Source of the DNA: Lachnospiraceae bacterium
GTDB taxonomy: Bacteria > Bacillota_A > Clostridia > Lachnospirales > Lachnospiraceae
NCBI GenBank assembly: GCA_028694115.1
Contig: JAQUUB010000042.1
Span: 1 to 33,710, forward strand
DNA: 33,710 bases
Direction: 5' to 3'
Within the stretch, counting starts at the first letter, position 1. Every line of letters starts with the position of its first letter. Made by a program: the position numbers and the translations under genes. The notes beneath the pieces are model-generated. The model saw nothing but the letters and a program-made list of their open reading frames with translations. It made no database searches and was not told the DNA's origin. Shown here piece after piece: positions 1-6,866 of this stretch.

Positions 1-22
1 CTAAAATATAAGGTATAATAAA

Positions 23-70
23 ATACAAAGAGAACCGGCCGATAACAATATTGGCCGGTTCTCTTTGTAT
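23..70 (-). terminator. Terminator of the csoR-copA-GH3 operon
   Basis: A perfect 18-bp stem: the arm at 23-40 (ATACAAAGAGAACCGGCC) is the reverse complement of 53-70, with a 12-nt loop. It begins 15 nt beyond the stop of the GH3 gene. On the minus strand it is followed by a T-rich stretch, which suits an intrinsic terminator for the leftward operon. A-rich flanks may let it work in both directions. Confidence 0.85.
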
Positions 71-85
71 AGCAGTTTCATTTAT

Positions 86-1402
86 TTATAAACTCAATTT
101 TACATCCAAAATTCTTCGAACTGATTCATCAATTCTTTCTTCGGATATCTTTCCACTTTTCACAGCATCAATAATGGCATGATATGCCAGTCTAAAATCC
201 TTTGGCATCATTAATAAATCAACTCCTGACTCTACAGCCATAAGAGCTGCCTGATCGGAAGGATACGTATTACTGATTGCTCCCATACCCAGGGAATCTG
301 TTGTAATTACTCCCTCGTACCCCATCTCGTTCCGAAGCTTCTCTGTAACGATTTCCTTCGACAAAGAGGCCGGCGTATTATCATTTAAAATATTGGGTAA
401 GGAGATATGTGCAACCATGATGAAACTGACACCGTTGTCAATTTCTTGCTGAAAAGGAATTAACTCGCATGATTTCAGTTCTTCCCATGTTTTATCTGTA
501 TACGCAAATCCCTCATGGGTATCTCCCTCTGTTGCACCATGCCCTGGAAAATGCTTTGGGCAGCCATAAATTCCACTCTCGTGTAATCCCTCTAGATAGT
601 TTATGGACATATCAGCAACTAAGGCTGGATCATTTCCAAATGATCTGGTGCCTATCACGGTATTTGCACTGTTTGATAAAACATCACTGTCAGGTGCAAA
701 ATCAATATTGAATCCATAATCATTCAAATAATTACCGATTACATTTCCTGCTTCATATGCTTTGGAAATATCTCCTGTTGCACCGATTACTGCCATATCA
801 TCAAATCTTTTTACTGGAAACTGCTCATTGCTACCAATTCTAGCTACGCGGCCACCCTCTTCATCAATTCCTAATAATATGGGGATGCCCATAATGCTTT
901 TTGCATATTCCTGTGTATTTGCTGTAAGACTTCTTAATTGCTCTTTATCAATGATATTGGCTCCAAAGTAGATAAGACCTCCTACAGGGAATTTTTTAAG
1001 GCTTTCCTTTGTCATATCTCCCGCCTGTGTTACTAGTTCAGAACCCGTTAAAGATTCGGGTGTGATTAAGAACATCTGGGCTACTTTTTGTTCTAATGTC
1101 ATTTGACTTAATTTCTCTTCAATTTGATCTTCTAACTCTTCCGTTTTTTGATTCTCACTAACGGTTTGTATGATTTCTTCTTTTGGATTCATTTTCCCTA
1201 CTTCTGGTTCTACTGATTGATTCGAAGAAACGATTTCCATTTTGGGAGTTTCTTGTCCAGCTTCCTTTTTGGTAGAAGAATTTTCCAATCCTATCCTTTT
1301 ATTTTTTACAAATCCCTGATAGATTAAAGTTCCAATTAATAAACAACTTACGCTGATTCCAATTATGATCAGTCCAATGATTACGATCCCTTTTTTCTTC
1401 AC
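86..1402 (-). CDS. nagZ: GH3 beta-N-acetylglucosaminidase, membrane-anchored (NagZ-like)
   Basis: Predicted glycoside hydrolase family 3 enzyme of 438 aa that removes terminal N-acetylglucosamine, most likely from peptidoglycan fragments outside the membrane. Residues about 5-29 form a hydrophobic segment after MKKK with no obvious cleavage site, so it probably acts as a signal anchor. A Ser/Glu/Lys-rich linker runs to about residue 92, followed by the catalytic TIM barrel. The KHFPGHG motif is present. The Asp294-Thr295-His296 triad matches the Asp-His acid/base dyad known in NagZ, and Asp369 in ITTDSLGMG sits where the family nucleophile lies. The start overlaps the copA stop by one base, which suggests translational coupling. 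Family assignment is strong; the exact substrate is inferred. Confidence 0.9.
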   Translation of the reverse strand: MKKKGIVIIGLIIIGISVSCLLIGTLIYQGFVKNKRIGLENSSTKKEAGQETPKMEIVSSNQSVEPEVGKMNPKEEIIQTVSENQKTEELEDQIEEKLSQMTLEQKVAQMFLITPESLTGSELVTQAGDMTKESLKKFPVGGLIYFGANIIDKEQLRSLTANTQEYAKSIMGIPILLGIDEEGGRVARIGSNEQFPVKRFDDMAVIGATGDISKAYEAGNVIGNYLNDYGFNIDFAPDSDVLSNSANTVIGTRSFGNDPALVADMSINYLEGLHESGIYGCPKHFPGHGATEGDTHEGFAYTDKTWEELKSCELIPFQQEIDNGVSFIMVAHISLPNILNDNTPASLSKEIVTEKLRNEMGYEGVITTDSLGMGAISNTYPSDQAALMAVESGVDLLMMPKDFRLAYHAIIDAVKSGKISEERIDESVRRILDVKLSL

Positions 1403-3765
1403 TACATTCTCCCATATCTACTATTCAATATTTCTTCCTTTGTAATTATAGCAGATTTTTTTATGAATACTTCACTTTTTGTTTTACTTTTAAAATGTCG
1501 TAATCTCAAGGCATTTGTGACTACAAATATGGAGCTTAGACTCATAGCAGCTGCGCCAAACATAGGGCTCAATCTTACTCCCCATATGGGATAAAAAACA
1601 CCTGCTGCGAGAGGAATTCCTAAAACATTATAGAAAAATGCCCAAAAGAGATTTTGCTTTATATTTCGAATGACTGACTTACTTAATTCAATTGCCTGAA
1701 CGGCATCTAATAAATCACTTTTCATTAATACAATATCTGCGGACTCCATGGCAATATCAGTACCCGCACCAATTGCAATCCCAACATCGGCTCTTGCAAG
1801 AGCCGGTGCATCATTGATTCCATCTCCGATCATTGCTACGATTTTTCCCTCTGACTGAAGACGCCTTACCTCTTTCTCTTTATCCTGGGGTAATACTTCA
1901 GCGATGACTCTTTTGATTCCAAGTTTTTTTTGTATGGCTTCTGCGGTTTTCTGCTGATCGCCAGTTAGCATTACGACATCCATTCCCATGTTTTGAAAGG
2001 CTTGTATTGCTTCTAGACTAGTCTCTTTTATGTTATCTGCTACCGCTATATATCCTAATATGTGATCTTCCTTTGCAAAGTATAAAACGGTTTTGCCTTC
2101 TTCTGATAACAGAGAAGCTCTATTTTCTAATGTATGAAATTCGATCTTTTGCTCAAGCAGCATTTTCCTGTTTCCTGCAATACATTTTTGCCCTTCGATA
2201 GAGCCTTCAATTCCCTGACCTGGAATTGCAAGAAAATGATCTATTGGGTTACATAAAATCCCTGCGTCCTCACAATACTTTACAATTGCTTCCGCCAATG
2301 GATGTTCTGACGGTTTTTCTAAACTTCCCGCAATCATTAATAATTCTTCCTCCGTAACCCCTTCTACACAGAAAATATCTGTTACTTCTGGCTTTCCTTT
2401 TGTAATGGTTCCGGTTTTATCAAGAATAAGGGTCTGAATATGATGTGCAATTTCCAGGCTTTCTGCGGACTTAATCAGAATTCCTTTTTCTGCACCCCTT
2501 CCAGTACCAACCATAATGGCTGTTGGTGTGGCAAGTCCTAATGCGCAGGGGCAGGAAATGACTAATACTGCAATAGCAGAAGATAAGGCAAATTCAAATC
2601 CATGTCCTGACAGGAGCCATACGCATCCAGTAATTAATGATATTCCCATTACAACGGGAACAAAATATCCAGAAATTTTATCAGCAAGTCGTGCAATCGG
2701 AGCTTTTGAGCCAGAGGCATCCTCAACCAGACGAATAATTTGTGATAAGGTCGTATCGGCTCCAACCTTACGTGCCTTGATCTTTACATACCCACTCTTG
2801 TTAATCGTTGCACTTATGACCGAGTCACCAATCTGCTTTTTAACAGGAATACTTTCCCCGGTTAACGAGGATTCATCAAAGCTTGCATAACCTTCGATTA
2901 TCATTCCATCGCAAGGTACTTTTTCTCCTTGCTTAATCACAACAATATCATCGACAGCTAGCTTCTCTATTGGAATTTCTAGTTCCATTCCATTCTGAAT
3001 GACCCTGGCTGTTTGAGGTGCCAGACTCATCAGCTTTTTTATTGCATCGGATGTCTTGCCTTTGGATTTTTCTTCCAGGTATTTACCCACTGTAATTAAT
3101 GTAAGAATCATAGATACCGATTCAAAATAAAGATCTTCATGATATTTTGCTACTAATTCCATATCCTGAATTCCGAGTCCATACCCCATACGATAGATGG
3201 CAAATATGCCGTAAACAAAGGCTGCCGTGCTTCCAATGGCAATGAGTGTATCCATATTAGGGCTACCCTTAAATAGAGCACGATACCCCACCTGATAAAA
3301 TTTTCGATTACTATACATCACGGGTAATACCAGAAGCAGCTGTGTTAAGCCAAACGAGACCGCATTCCTATGACCATCTAAAAAGGTAGGAAGTGGTAAG
3401 TTTATCATATGTCCCATCGATAAATACATAAGGGGAATTAAAAAAACAACAGAAATAAAGAGTCTTCTCTTCATATTTTCACTTTCACTTCTGAGAGCCT
3501 TCTCATCCGTATTTTTTTCCTTCTTGCTTTGCTCTGTATCAAAAAAAGAGGCCTCATATCCAGCTTTCTGAACAGTATCTATAATGGTTTCTTTCGTTAT
3601 CATATGATGATCATAGTCAACCATCATGGATTTTTGAAGAAGATTTACTTGTACATCTTTAACACCCTTTAAAGAGCCAACACTCTTTTCTACATGTGCA
3701 CTACATGCACTGCAGGCCATTCCTTCTACAATAAATTTCTCTTTCTCTTTCATATTAATTACCAT
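1402..3765 (-). CDS. copA: Copper-exporting P1B-type ATPase
   Basis: ATP-driven Cu(I) efflux pump of the inner membrane, 787 aa. One N-terminal heavy-metal domain carries the GMACSAC motif (Cys18, Cys21). Eight transmembrane helices are expected. The Cys405-Pro-Cys407 metal site is in helix 6, the phosphorylated Asp449 is in DKTGT, and SEHP and GDGINDAP follow. Late YN and MxxSS motifs (FFYNVLGIP, MSLSSIF) are those of copper rather than zinc/cadmium pumps. The gene follows csoR by 6 nt and runs into the GH3 gene. A second in-frame Met four codons downstream (3753) is an alternative start; neither has an ideally spaced ribosome site. Confidence 0.96.
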   Translation of the reverse strand: MVINMKEKEKFIVEGMACSACSAHVEKSVGSLKGVKDVQVNLLQKSMMVDYDHHMITKETIIDTVQKAGYEASFFDTEQSKKEKNTDEKALRSESENMKRRLFISVVFLIPLMYLSMGHMINLPLPTFLDGHRNAVSFGLTQLLLVLPVMYSNRKFYQVGYRALFKGSPNMDTLIAIGSTAAFVYGIFAIYRMGYGLGIQDMELVAKYHEDLYFESVSMILTLITVGKYLEEKSKGKTSDAIKKLMSLAPQTARVIQNGMELEIPIEKLAVDDIVVIKQGEKVPCDGMIIEGYASFDESSLTGESIPVKKQIGDSVISATINKSGYVKIKARKVGADTTLSQIIRLVEDASGSKAPIARLADKISGYFVPVVMGISLITGCVWLLSGHGFEFALSSAIAVLVISCPCALGLATPTAIMVGTGRGAEKGILIKSAESLEIAHHIQTLILDKTGTITKGKPEVTDIFCVEGVTEEELLMIAGSLEKPSEHPLAEAIVKYCEDAGILCNPIDHFLAIPGQGIEGSIEGQKCIAGNRKMLLEQKIEFHTLENRASLLSEEGKTVLYFAKEDHILGYIAVADNIKETSLEAIQAFQNMGMDVVMLTGDQQKTAEAIQKKLGIKRVIAEVLPQDKEKEVRRLQSEGKIVAMIGDGINDAPALARADVGIAIGAGTDIAMESADIVLMKSDLLDAVQAIELSKSVIRNIKQNLFWAFFYNVLGIPLAAGVFYPIWGVRLSPMFGAAAMSLSSIFVVTNALRLRHFKSKTKSEVFIKKSAIITKEEILNSRYGRM

Positions 3766-3771
3766 GCCCTT

Positions 3772-4032
3772 TCATCTTAACTTCGTGATGATATTCATTA
3801 ATTCTTCTATTTTCTCATCCTCATTATTATGAAGCATTGCCTCTTTCATGCAGTGTTTCATATGTGCCTTGATTACTTCATTATTTGCCTTTTTTAAAAT
3901 AGCTTCTGTTGCTGATAGTTGCGTGGAGATATCAATACAATAGCGGTCTTCTTCTATCATTTTTAAAATACCGTCTATTTGTCCTCTTGCCGTTTTTAAT
4001 AATCGTTCGATTGTTTTCTGATCTGCTTTCAT
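3772..4032 (-). CDS. csoR: CsoR-type copper-sensing repressor
   Basis: An 86-aa, all-helical repressor of the CsoR/RcnR family (DUF156). Cys32, His57 and Cys61 reproduce the Cys-His-Cys Cu(I) ligand set known for CsoR proteins, so copper rather than nickel or formaldehyde is the likely signal. The family binds GC-rich palindromes as a tetramer and releases DNA when Cu(I) binds. It is the first gene of csoR-copA-GH3 and has a matching palindrome just downstream of its own promoter, so the operon is probably self-regulated by copper. Confidence 0.93.
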   Translation of the reverse strand: MKADQKTIERLLKTARGQIDGILKMIEEDRYCIDISTQLSATEAILKKANNEVIKAHMKHCMKEAMLHNNEDEKIEELMNIITKLR

Positions 4033-4089
4033 ATCTTACTCCATTTCTACATACGTTTCCTGCAAACTTTCTCTTTACTTCATGCAGAA

Positions 4090-4104
4090 CACCCCTAGGG
4101 GGTG
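4090..4104. promoter_or_regulatory. Candidate CsoR operator
   Basis: The palindrome CACCCCTAGGGGGTG is a GC-rich island in AT-rich DNA, between the predicted -10 and the csoR start. Known CsoR operators are C-tract/G-tract inverted repeats of this kind. The position at the transcription start suits simple repression. Confidence 0.75.
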
Positions 4105-4115
4105 GGTACATGGTA

Positions 4116-4145
4116 TATATATCATAATTATTTTAATTCTGTCAA
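4116..4145 (-). promoter_or_regulatory. Promoter of the csoR-copA operon
   Basis: Read on the minus strand, a consensus TTGACA -35 lies at 4145-4140. An AT-rich TATATA -10 (4121-4116) follows after 18 nt; TATGAT at shorter spacing overlaps. The CsoR-like palindrome begins about a dozen bases downstream. Confidence 0.65.
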
Positions 4146-4180
4146 GTTAGTTTTTTATAATAAATCCTATTAATAATTCA

Positions 4181-4235
4181 TTGACATATATCACGATGTG
4201 ATATAATATTAATACATCATATCGTGATATATCAC
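4181..4235 (+). promoter_or_regulatory. Promoter with nested operator for the PadR/DUF2812 pair
   Basis: TTGACA at 4181-4186 is followed by TATAAT at 4202-4207 (15 nt) or TAATAT at 4204-4209 (17 nt). A perfect inverted repeat ATATCAC-GAT-GTGATAT (4188-4204) fills the space between the boxes. A second perfect palindrome GTGATATATCAC lies at 4224-4235. In addition, 4186-4197 is the exact reverse complement of 4221-4232, which links the two sites. This looks like a two-site operator for the PadR protein encoded immediately downstream. Confidence 0.8.
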
Positions 4236-4270
4236 AAAATGATACATATAAATAATAGGAAGGTGATGAA

Positions 4271-4588
4271 ATGCAAATTGAAATACTAAAGCAAAAGTTT
4301 ATTCCCATGAGTGAAACAATGCTTTACATTTTAATGTCACTAACAAGTGAAAGACATGGTTATGGAATCATGATTTATGTAAAAGAGATTACAGAGGAAC
4401 GAATCATTTTGGGTGCAGGTACAATTTATCAAACGCTGGGAAAGCTTGAGAAAGGTAATCTTATAAGGCAGACAACAGAAAACGATAGAAAGAAATACTA
4501 CATTATTACCGACGTTGGCAAGCAGCTACTTATGGAAGAAGCCAAAAGAATTAGTGAAATTAATAGAAACTTGGAGGTGATTTTATGA
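4271..4588 (+). CDS. PadR-family transcriptional regulator
   Basis: A 105-aa one-domain PadR regulator (short PadR-s2 type). The N-terminal half is a winged helix with the family pattern LYILMSLTSERHGYGI, followed by GTIYQTLGKLEKGNLI and a KYYIITDVGKQLL wing. The C-terminal helix that normally dimerises is short. A GGAAGGTGATGAA ribosome site precedes the start. Its stop overlaps the next start by four bases (ATGA), the common arrangement in which PadR controls a membrane-associated partner. The inducer is unknown. Autoregulation is inferred from the palindromes over its own promoter. Confidence 0.9.
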   Translation: MQIEILKQKFIPMSETMLYILMSLTSERHGYGIMIYVKEITEERIILGAGTIYQTLGKLEKGNLIRQTTENDRKKYYIITDVGKQLLMEEAKRISEINRNLEVIL

Positions 4589-5109
4589 TAAGGTTTTTAT
4601 CAAGTTTTTTTCATCCTAATCCTTCTGATTACGAAGACTGGCTTGAGAAGCTTGCTATAAAGGGCTGGTATCCCCAAAAAGTAAATCAATGGAGCACGCT
4701 TATCATGGTTTTTGAAAAATCAAATCCAATGAAATATAGATATGTTCTTGATTTACAAACTTCATATGAAGCTGATTACGTAAAGATTTATGAAGAATTT
4801 GGATGGGAATTATGTGGGAAAAATACAAATACATTTTTGTGGAGAATGAAGTATAACGAGAAACGACCAGAATCATTTTCAGACGAGCAAACATTACAAG
4901 AAAGAAATAACAAATTTTTAAAAGCAATTTCAAGCTTATATTTCTTTCACATAATATTAGAAATAGTAATAACTTTATTTTTTATTGCGAATTTAAGTGT
5001 TTTTGATTTTTCAGTTATAGTTAAATATCTGGTGGTTTTAATTTTTTCTTATGCATATACCATATATTTGACAAAAATCGTGCTTGATAATCGTAGAAAG
5101 GTCGGGTGA
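4585..5109 (+). CDS. DUF2812 membrane protein
   Basis: A 174-aa protein with a DUF2812 domain in residues 1 to about 95: WLEKLAIKGWYP near residue 20, then a YRYVLD strand and a GWEL motif. Two hydrophobic helices (about 117-137 and 143-165) and a basic tail follow. DUF2812 proteins typically occur beside PadR regulators; their function is not known. A good ribosome site (TTGGAGGTG) lies inside the upstream padR gene, and the ATGA overlap indicates coupling. A role in membrane stress or toxic-compound response would be only a guess from the partnership. Confidence 0.85.
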   Translation: MIRFLSSFFHPNPSDYEDWLEKLAIKGWYPQKVNQWSTLIMVFEKSNPMKYRYVLDLQTSYEADYVKIYEEFGWELCGKNTNTFLWRMKYNEKRPESFSDEQTLQERNNKFLKAISSLYFFHIILEIVITLFFIANLSVFDFSVIVKYLVVLIFSYAYTIYLTKIVLDNRRKVG

Positions 5110-5111
5110 CA

Positions 5112-5320
5112 ATGGGACGTGCATTATTTGTAATTGATATGCAGAATGTATGCGTTGGAAAAAAACATGCAAAATTCTTTAAATATGATAGAGATAAAAT
5201 AATTGCAACAGTAAATGAACGGATTCGCGAGTAATGAGGCTGCGGTTGGAACAATGTTTATAAAAAAAGCAGAGAAATATAAAAATATATTGTTAAAAAA
5301 GGGAGCAGAGTTTATAAACA
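5112..5320 (+). pseudogene. Isochorismatase-like cysteine hydrolase, internally deleted
   Basis: The first 40 codons (5112-5234) encode MGRALFVIDMQNVCVGKKHA and a following helix, which is the start of an isochorismatase/nicotinamidase-fold hydrolase with the early catalytic Asp (D9). The frame then stops. Directly after, in another frame from about 5221, comes SNEAAVGTMFIKKAEKYKNI and LLKKGAEFINK, which resembles the C-terminal helix of the same family. The central 100 or so residues, including the catalytic Lys and Cys, are missing. I read this as one gene with an internal deletion, ending at the terminator hairpin. It may be transcribed with the PadR/DUF2812 pair but cannot be an active enzyme. 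Confidence 0.6.
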
Positions 5321-5353
5321 AAAAAGTCCACACTTGTGCGTGTGAACTTTTTT
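5320..5353. terminator. Bidirectional terminator between the remnant gene and tRNA-Ser
   Basis: AAAAAAGTCCACAC (5320-5333) pairs with GTGTGAACTTTTTT (5340-5353) with one mismatch and a 6-nt loop. It carries A/T tracts on both sides, so it can end both the rightward PadR/DUF2812 transcript and the leftward tRNA transcript. Confidence 0.85.
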
Positions 5354-5363
5354 GTTTGTTCAG

Positions 5364-5451
5364 CGGAGTCGGAGGGATTCGAACCCTCGTGCCCAGTGAA
5401 GGACAAACTGATTTCGAATCAGTCTCGTTACAGCCTCTTCGATACGACTCC
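5364..5451 (-). tRNA. tRNA-Ser (anticodon CGA)
   Basis: An 88-nt class II tRNA read on the minus strand. The acceptor stem GGAGTCG/CGACTCC is perfect. The D arm has a GG-containing loop. The anticodon stem ACTGA/TCAGT holds a TTCGAAA loop, giving anticodon CGA for UCG codons. A long variable arm (TGTCC/GGGCA) typical of tRNA-Ser is followed by the T arm GAGGG-TTCGAAT-CCCTC. The discriminator base is G, and CCA is not encoded (CTG follows). It has its own promoter and terminator. Confidence 0.96.
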
Positions 5452-5476
5452 ATAAATCTGTGTGCTACAAAAAATA

Positions 5477-5505
5477 ATTATACTTATATTTTATTTACAA
5501 GTCAA
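5477..5505 (-). promoter_or_regulatory. Promoter of tRNA-Ser
   Basis: On the minus strand TTGACT (5505-5500), a 17-nt spacer and a perfect TATAAT (5482-5477) lie about 26 nt before the tRNA 5' end. This is a strong vegetative promoter. Confidence 0.85.
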
Positions 5506-5559
5506 CCATTCTATTTTCTTTATAATAATCTTTTATTCTTAAAACCCCTAAAGCTAATG

Positions 5560-5601
5560 TTTACTTTCGTGCTAATATCAATTATAATATTAGCACGAAA
5601 G
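5560..5601 (+). promoter_or_regulatory. Promoter and AbiEi operator
   Basis: A 15-bp perfect inverted repeat, CTTTCGTGCTAATAT at 5564-5578 and its reverse complement at 5587-5601, with an 8-nt centre. It covers the region from -35 (TTTACT, 5560-5565) through -10 (TATAAT, 5583-5588; 17-nt spacing). AbiEi antitoxins are known to repress their own promoters through long inverted repeats, so this is the likely autoregulatory site. Confidence 0.85.
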
Positions 5602-5612
5602 GATATGATGTA

Positions 5613-6206
5613 ATGACACAGTATGAAAAAATCAGAGAATTATTAAAAAATCAAAATGGTATGATTCAAACAACGCAGGTCTTAGATGCAGATATTTCAA
5701 AACGAATCTTCTATCTATATGTTAGAGAAAATAAGTTGGAACAGATTGCACATGGTATTTATGTGGCTGAGGATACGTGGGTAGATTCTATGTATGTATT
5801 ACATCTTAGATGTGAACAGGCTATATTCTCGCATGACACTGCCCTATTCTTTCATGATCTGACAGATCGGGAGCCTTTGCAATATTCTGTTACAGTAAAG
5901 ACTGGATATAATCCTTCCAGATTAAAGCAGGATGGCGTTCAGGTATATACAATTAAGAAGGATTTGCATGAGGTAGGAATGATAAAGAAAAAAACATCCT
6001 TCGGTCATGAGGTGCCAGTGTATAACATGGAAAGAACAATCTGTGATTTAATCCGGAGCCGCAATAAAATTGAGATTCAGACGTTACAGGATGCACTGAA
6101 ACAGTATGCAAAGCGTAAAGATAAGAACTTAAGGATATTGATGCAGTATGCAGATCTATTTCATGTGGAGAAAATTCTGCGTCAATATTTGGAGGTACTA
6201 TTATAA
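5613..6206 (+). CDS. AbiEi-type antitoxin/autorepressor
   Basis: A 197-aa protein of the AbiEi family (type IV toxin-antitoxin, abortive phage infection). The N-terminal winged helix (about 1-55) is the DNA-binding part: YEKIRELLKNQNGMIQTTQV, then SKRIFYLYVRENKLEQIAHG and IYV. The C-terminal domain contains SHDTALFFHDLTDREP and the late MERTICDLIRSRNKI motif. The length is normal and the frame is open, so it should still bind its operator. Its stop overlaps the toxin start (TAATG). Family knowledge says it counters the toxin AbiEii and represses the operon. Here the toxin gene is broken, which leaves an orphan antitoxin. Confidence 0.9.
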   Translation: MTQYEKIRELLKNQNGMIQTTQVLDADISKRIFYLYVRENKLEQIAHGIYVAEDTWVDSMYVLHLRCEQAIFSHDTALFFHDLTDREPLQYSVTVKTGYNPSRLKQDGVQVYTIKKDLHEVGMIKKKTSFGHEVPVYNMERTICDLIRSRNKIEIQTLQDALKQYAKRKDKNLRILMQYADLFHVEKILRQYLEVLL

Positions 6207-6758
6207 TGATAAAAACATCGCGACAGTTAAAAGATTTGATTCGCAATCTGTCAAAAGAGAAATCTGCTGATGCACAAATCTTAATTCGAAATTATATGAT
6301 GGAGAGATTTTTAGAACGTATTTCTGTTTCTGAATACAGAGACAAATTTATCCTTAAAGGCGGAATGCTGGTAGACGCAATGGTCGGGATGGATGCACGT
6401 TCTACAATGGATCTGGATGCGACTGTAAAGGGAGCTAATGTCCATGTGGAGGATGTTGAAAATATTATAAGTGCGATTATTGCCTTACCAATATTTTTAT
6501 GATATTCATGTATTGTCAAAACTGTATGGGTACAACCTTAACCATTCAACTTTACATGATGCCTTAATTGCAACATCACAGAAAAGAGGTTCGGTAGGTC
6601 GAATCAAAGAAGCGGAAGAAGTATTTGCTGATGTAAAAGATAGTGCAGTCATGCAGAAGTTATGGAGTTCATATCAGAAGAAATTCTCATATGCACAGGA
6701 CTTGAACTGGGAGCAGGTAGTGATATCGGTGTGTGAAGTTTATCAGATGATGAAGTAA
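6206..6758 (+). pseudogene. AbiEii nucleotidyltransferase toxin, internally deleted and frameshifted
   Basis: The 5' part (6206-6502) encodes the start of an AbiEii/DUF1814 nucleotidyltransferase, with FILKGGMLVDAM and the RSTMDLDATVKG metal-binding Asp motif. It then ends at a stop after 98 residues. The 3' part continues in another frame (from about 6471): YDIHVLSKLYGYN and a C-terminal helical region to a stop at 6758. Full-length relatives are roughly 270-300 aa, whereas the two parts total about 185. A central block of about 100 residues is therefore missing, which should include the conserved Lys region following the active-site strand. The deletion junction lies near 6470-6500. It is almost certainly inactive as a toxin. 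Confidence 0.8.
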
Positions 6759-6778
6759 TTGGATTTCTTAATAAAAAG

Positions 6779-6834
6779 TTGTTAGAAAAGATAAAATAAG
6801 CTATAATTGAAATAGTGTTTTTCGGCAATTATAG
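6779..6834 (+). promoter_or_regulatory. pfkA promoter with inverted repeat
   Basis: TTGTTA (6779-6784), a 17-nt spacer and a perfect TATAAT (6802-6807) precede pfkA. A 9-bp inverted repeat, CTATAATTG (6801-6809) and CAATTATAG (6826-6834), starts on the -10 and spans the transcription start. It could be an operator or a leader hairpin; there is no T-run after it, so a terminator is unlikely. Confidence 0.65.
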
Positions 6835-6866
6835 TTACTAGATAAAATCATAGGAGGCTCACAATT

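Noticed and set aside
5124..5453. Open frames on both strands crossing the tRNA-Ser gene
   Set aside because: They run through the tRNA and its terminator hairpin and lack ribosome sites; they are frame artefacts.
4181..6758. Genomic island or prophage integrated at tRNA-Ser
   Set aside because: No integrase, transposase or duplicated tRNA end was found; decayed genes alone do not prove an integrated element.
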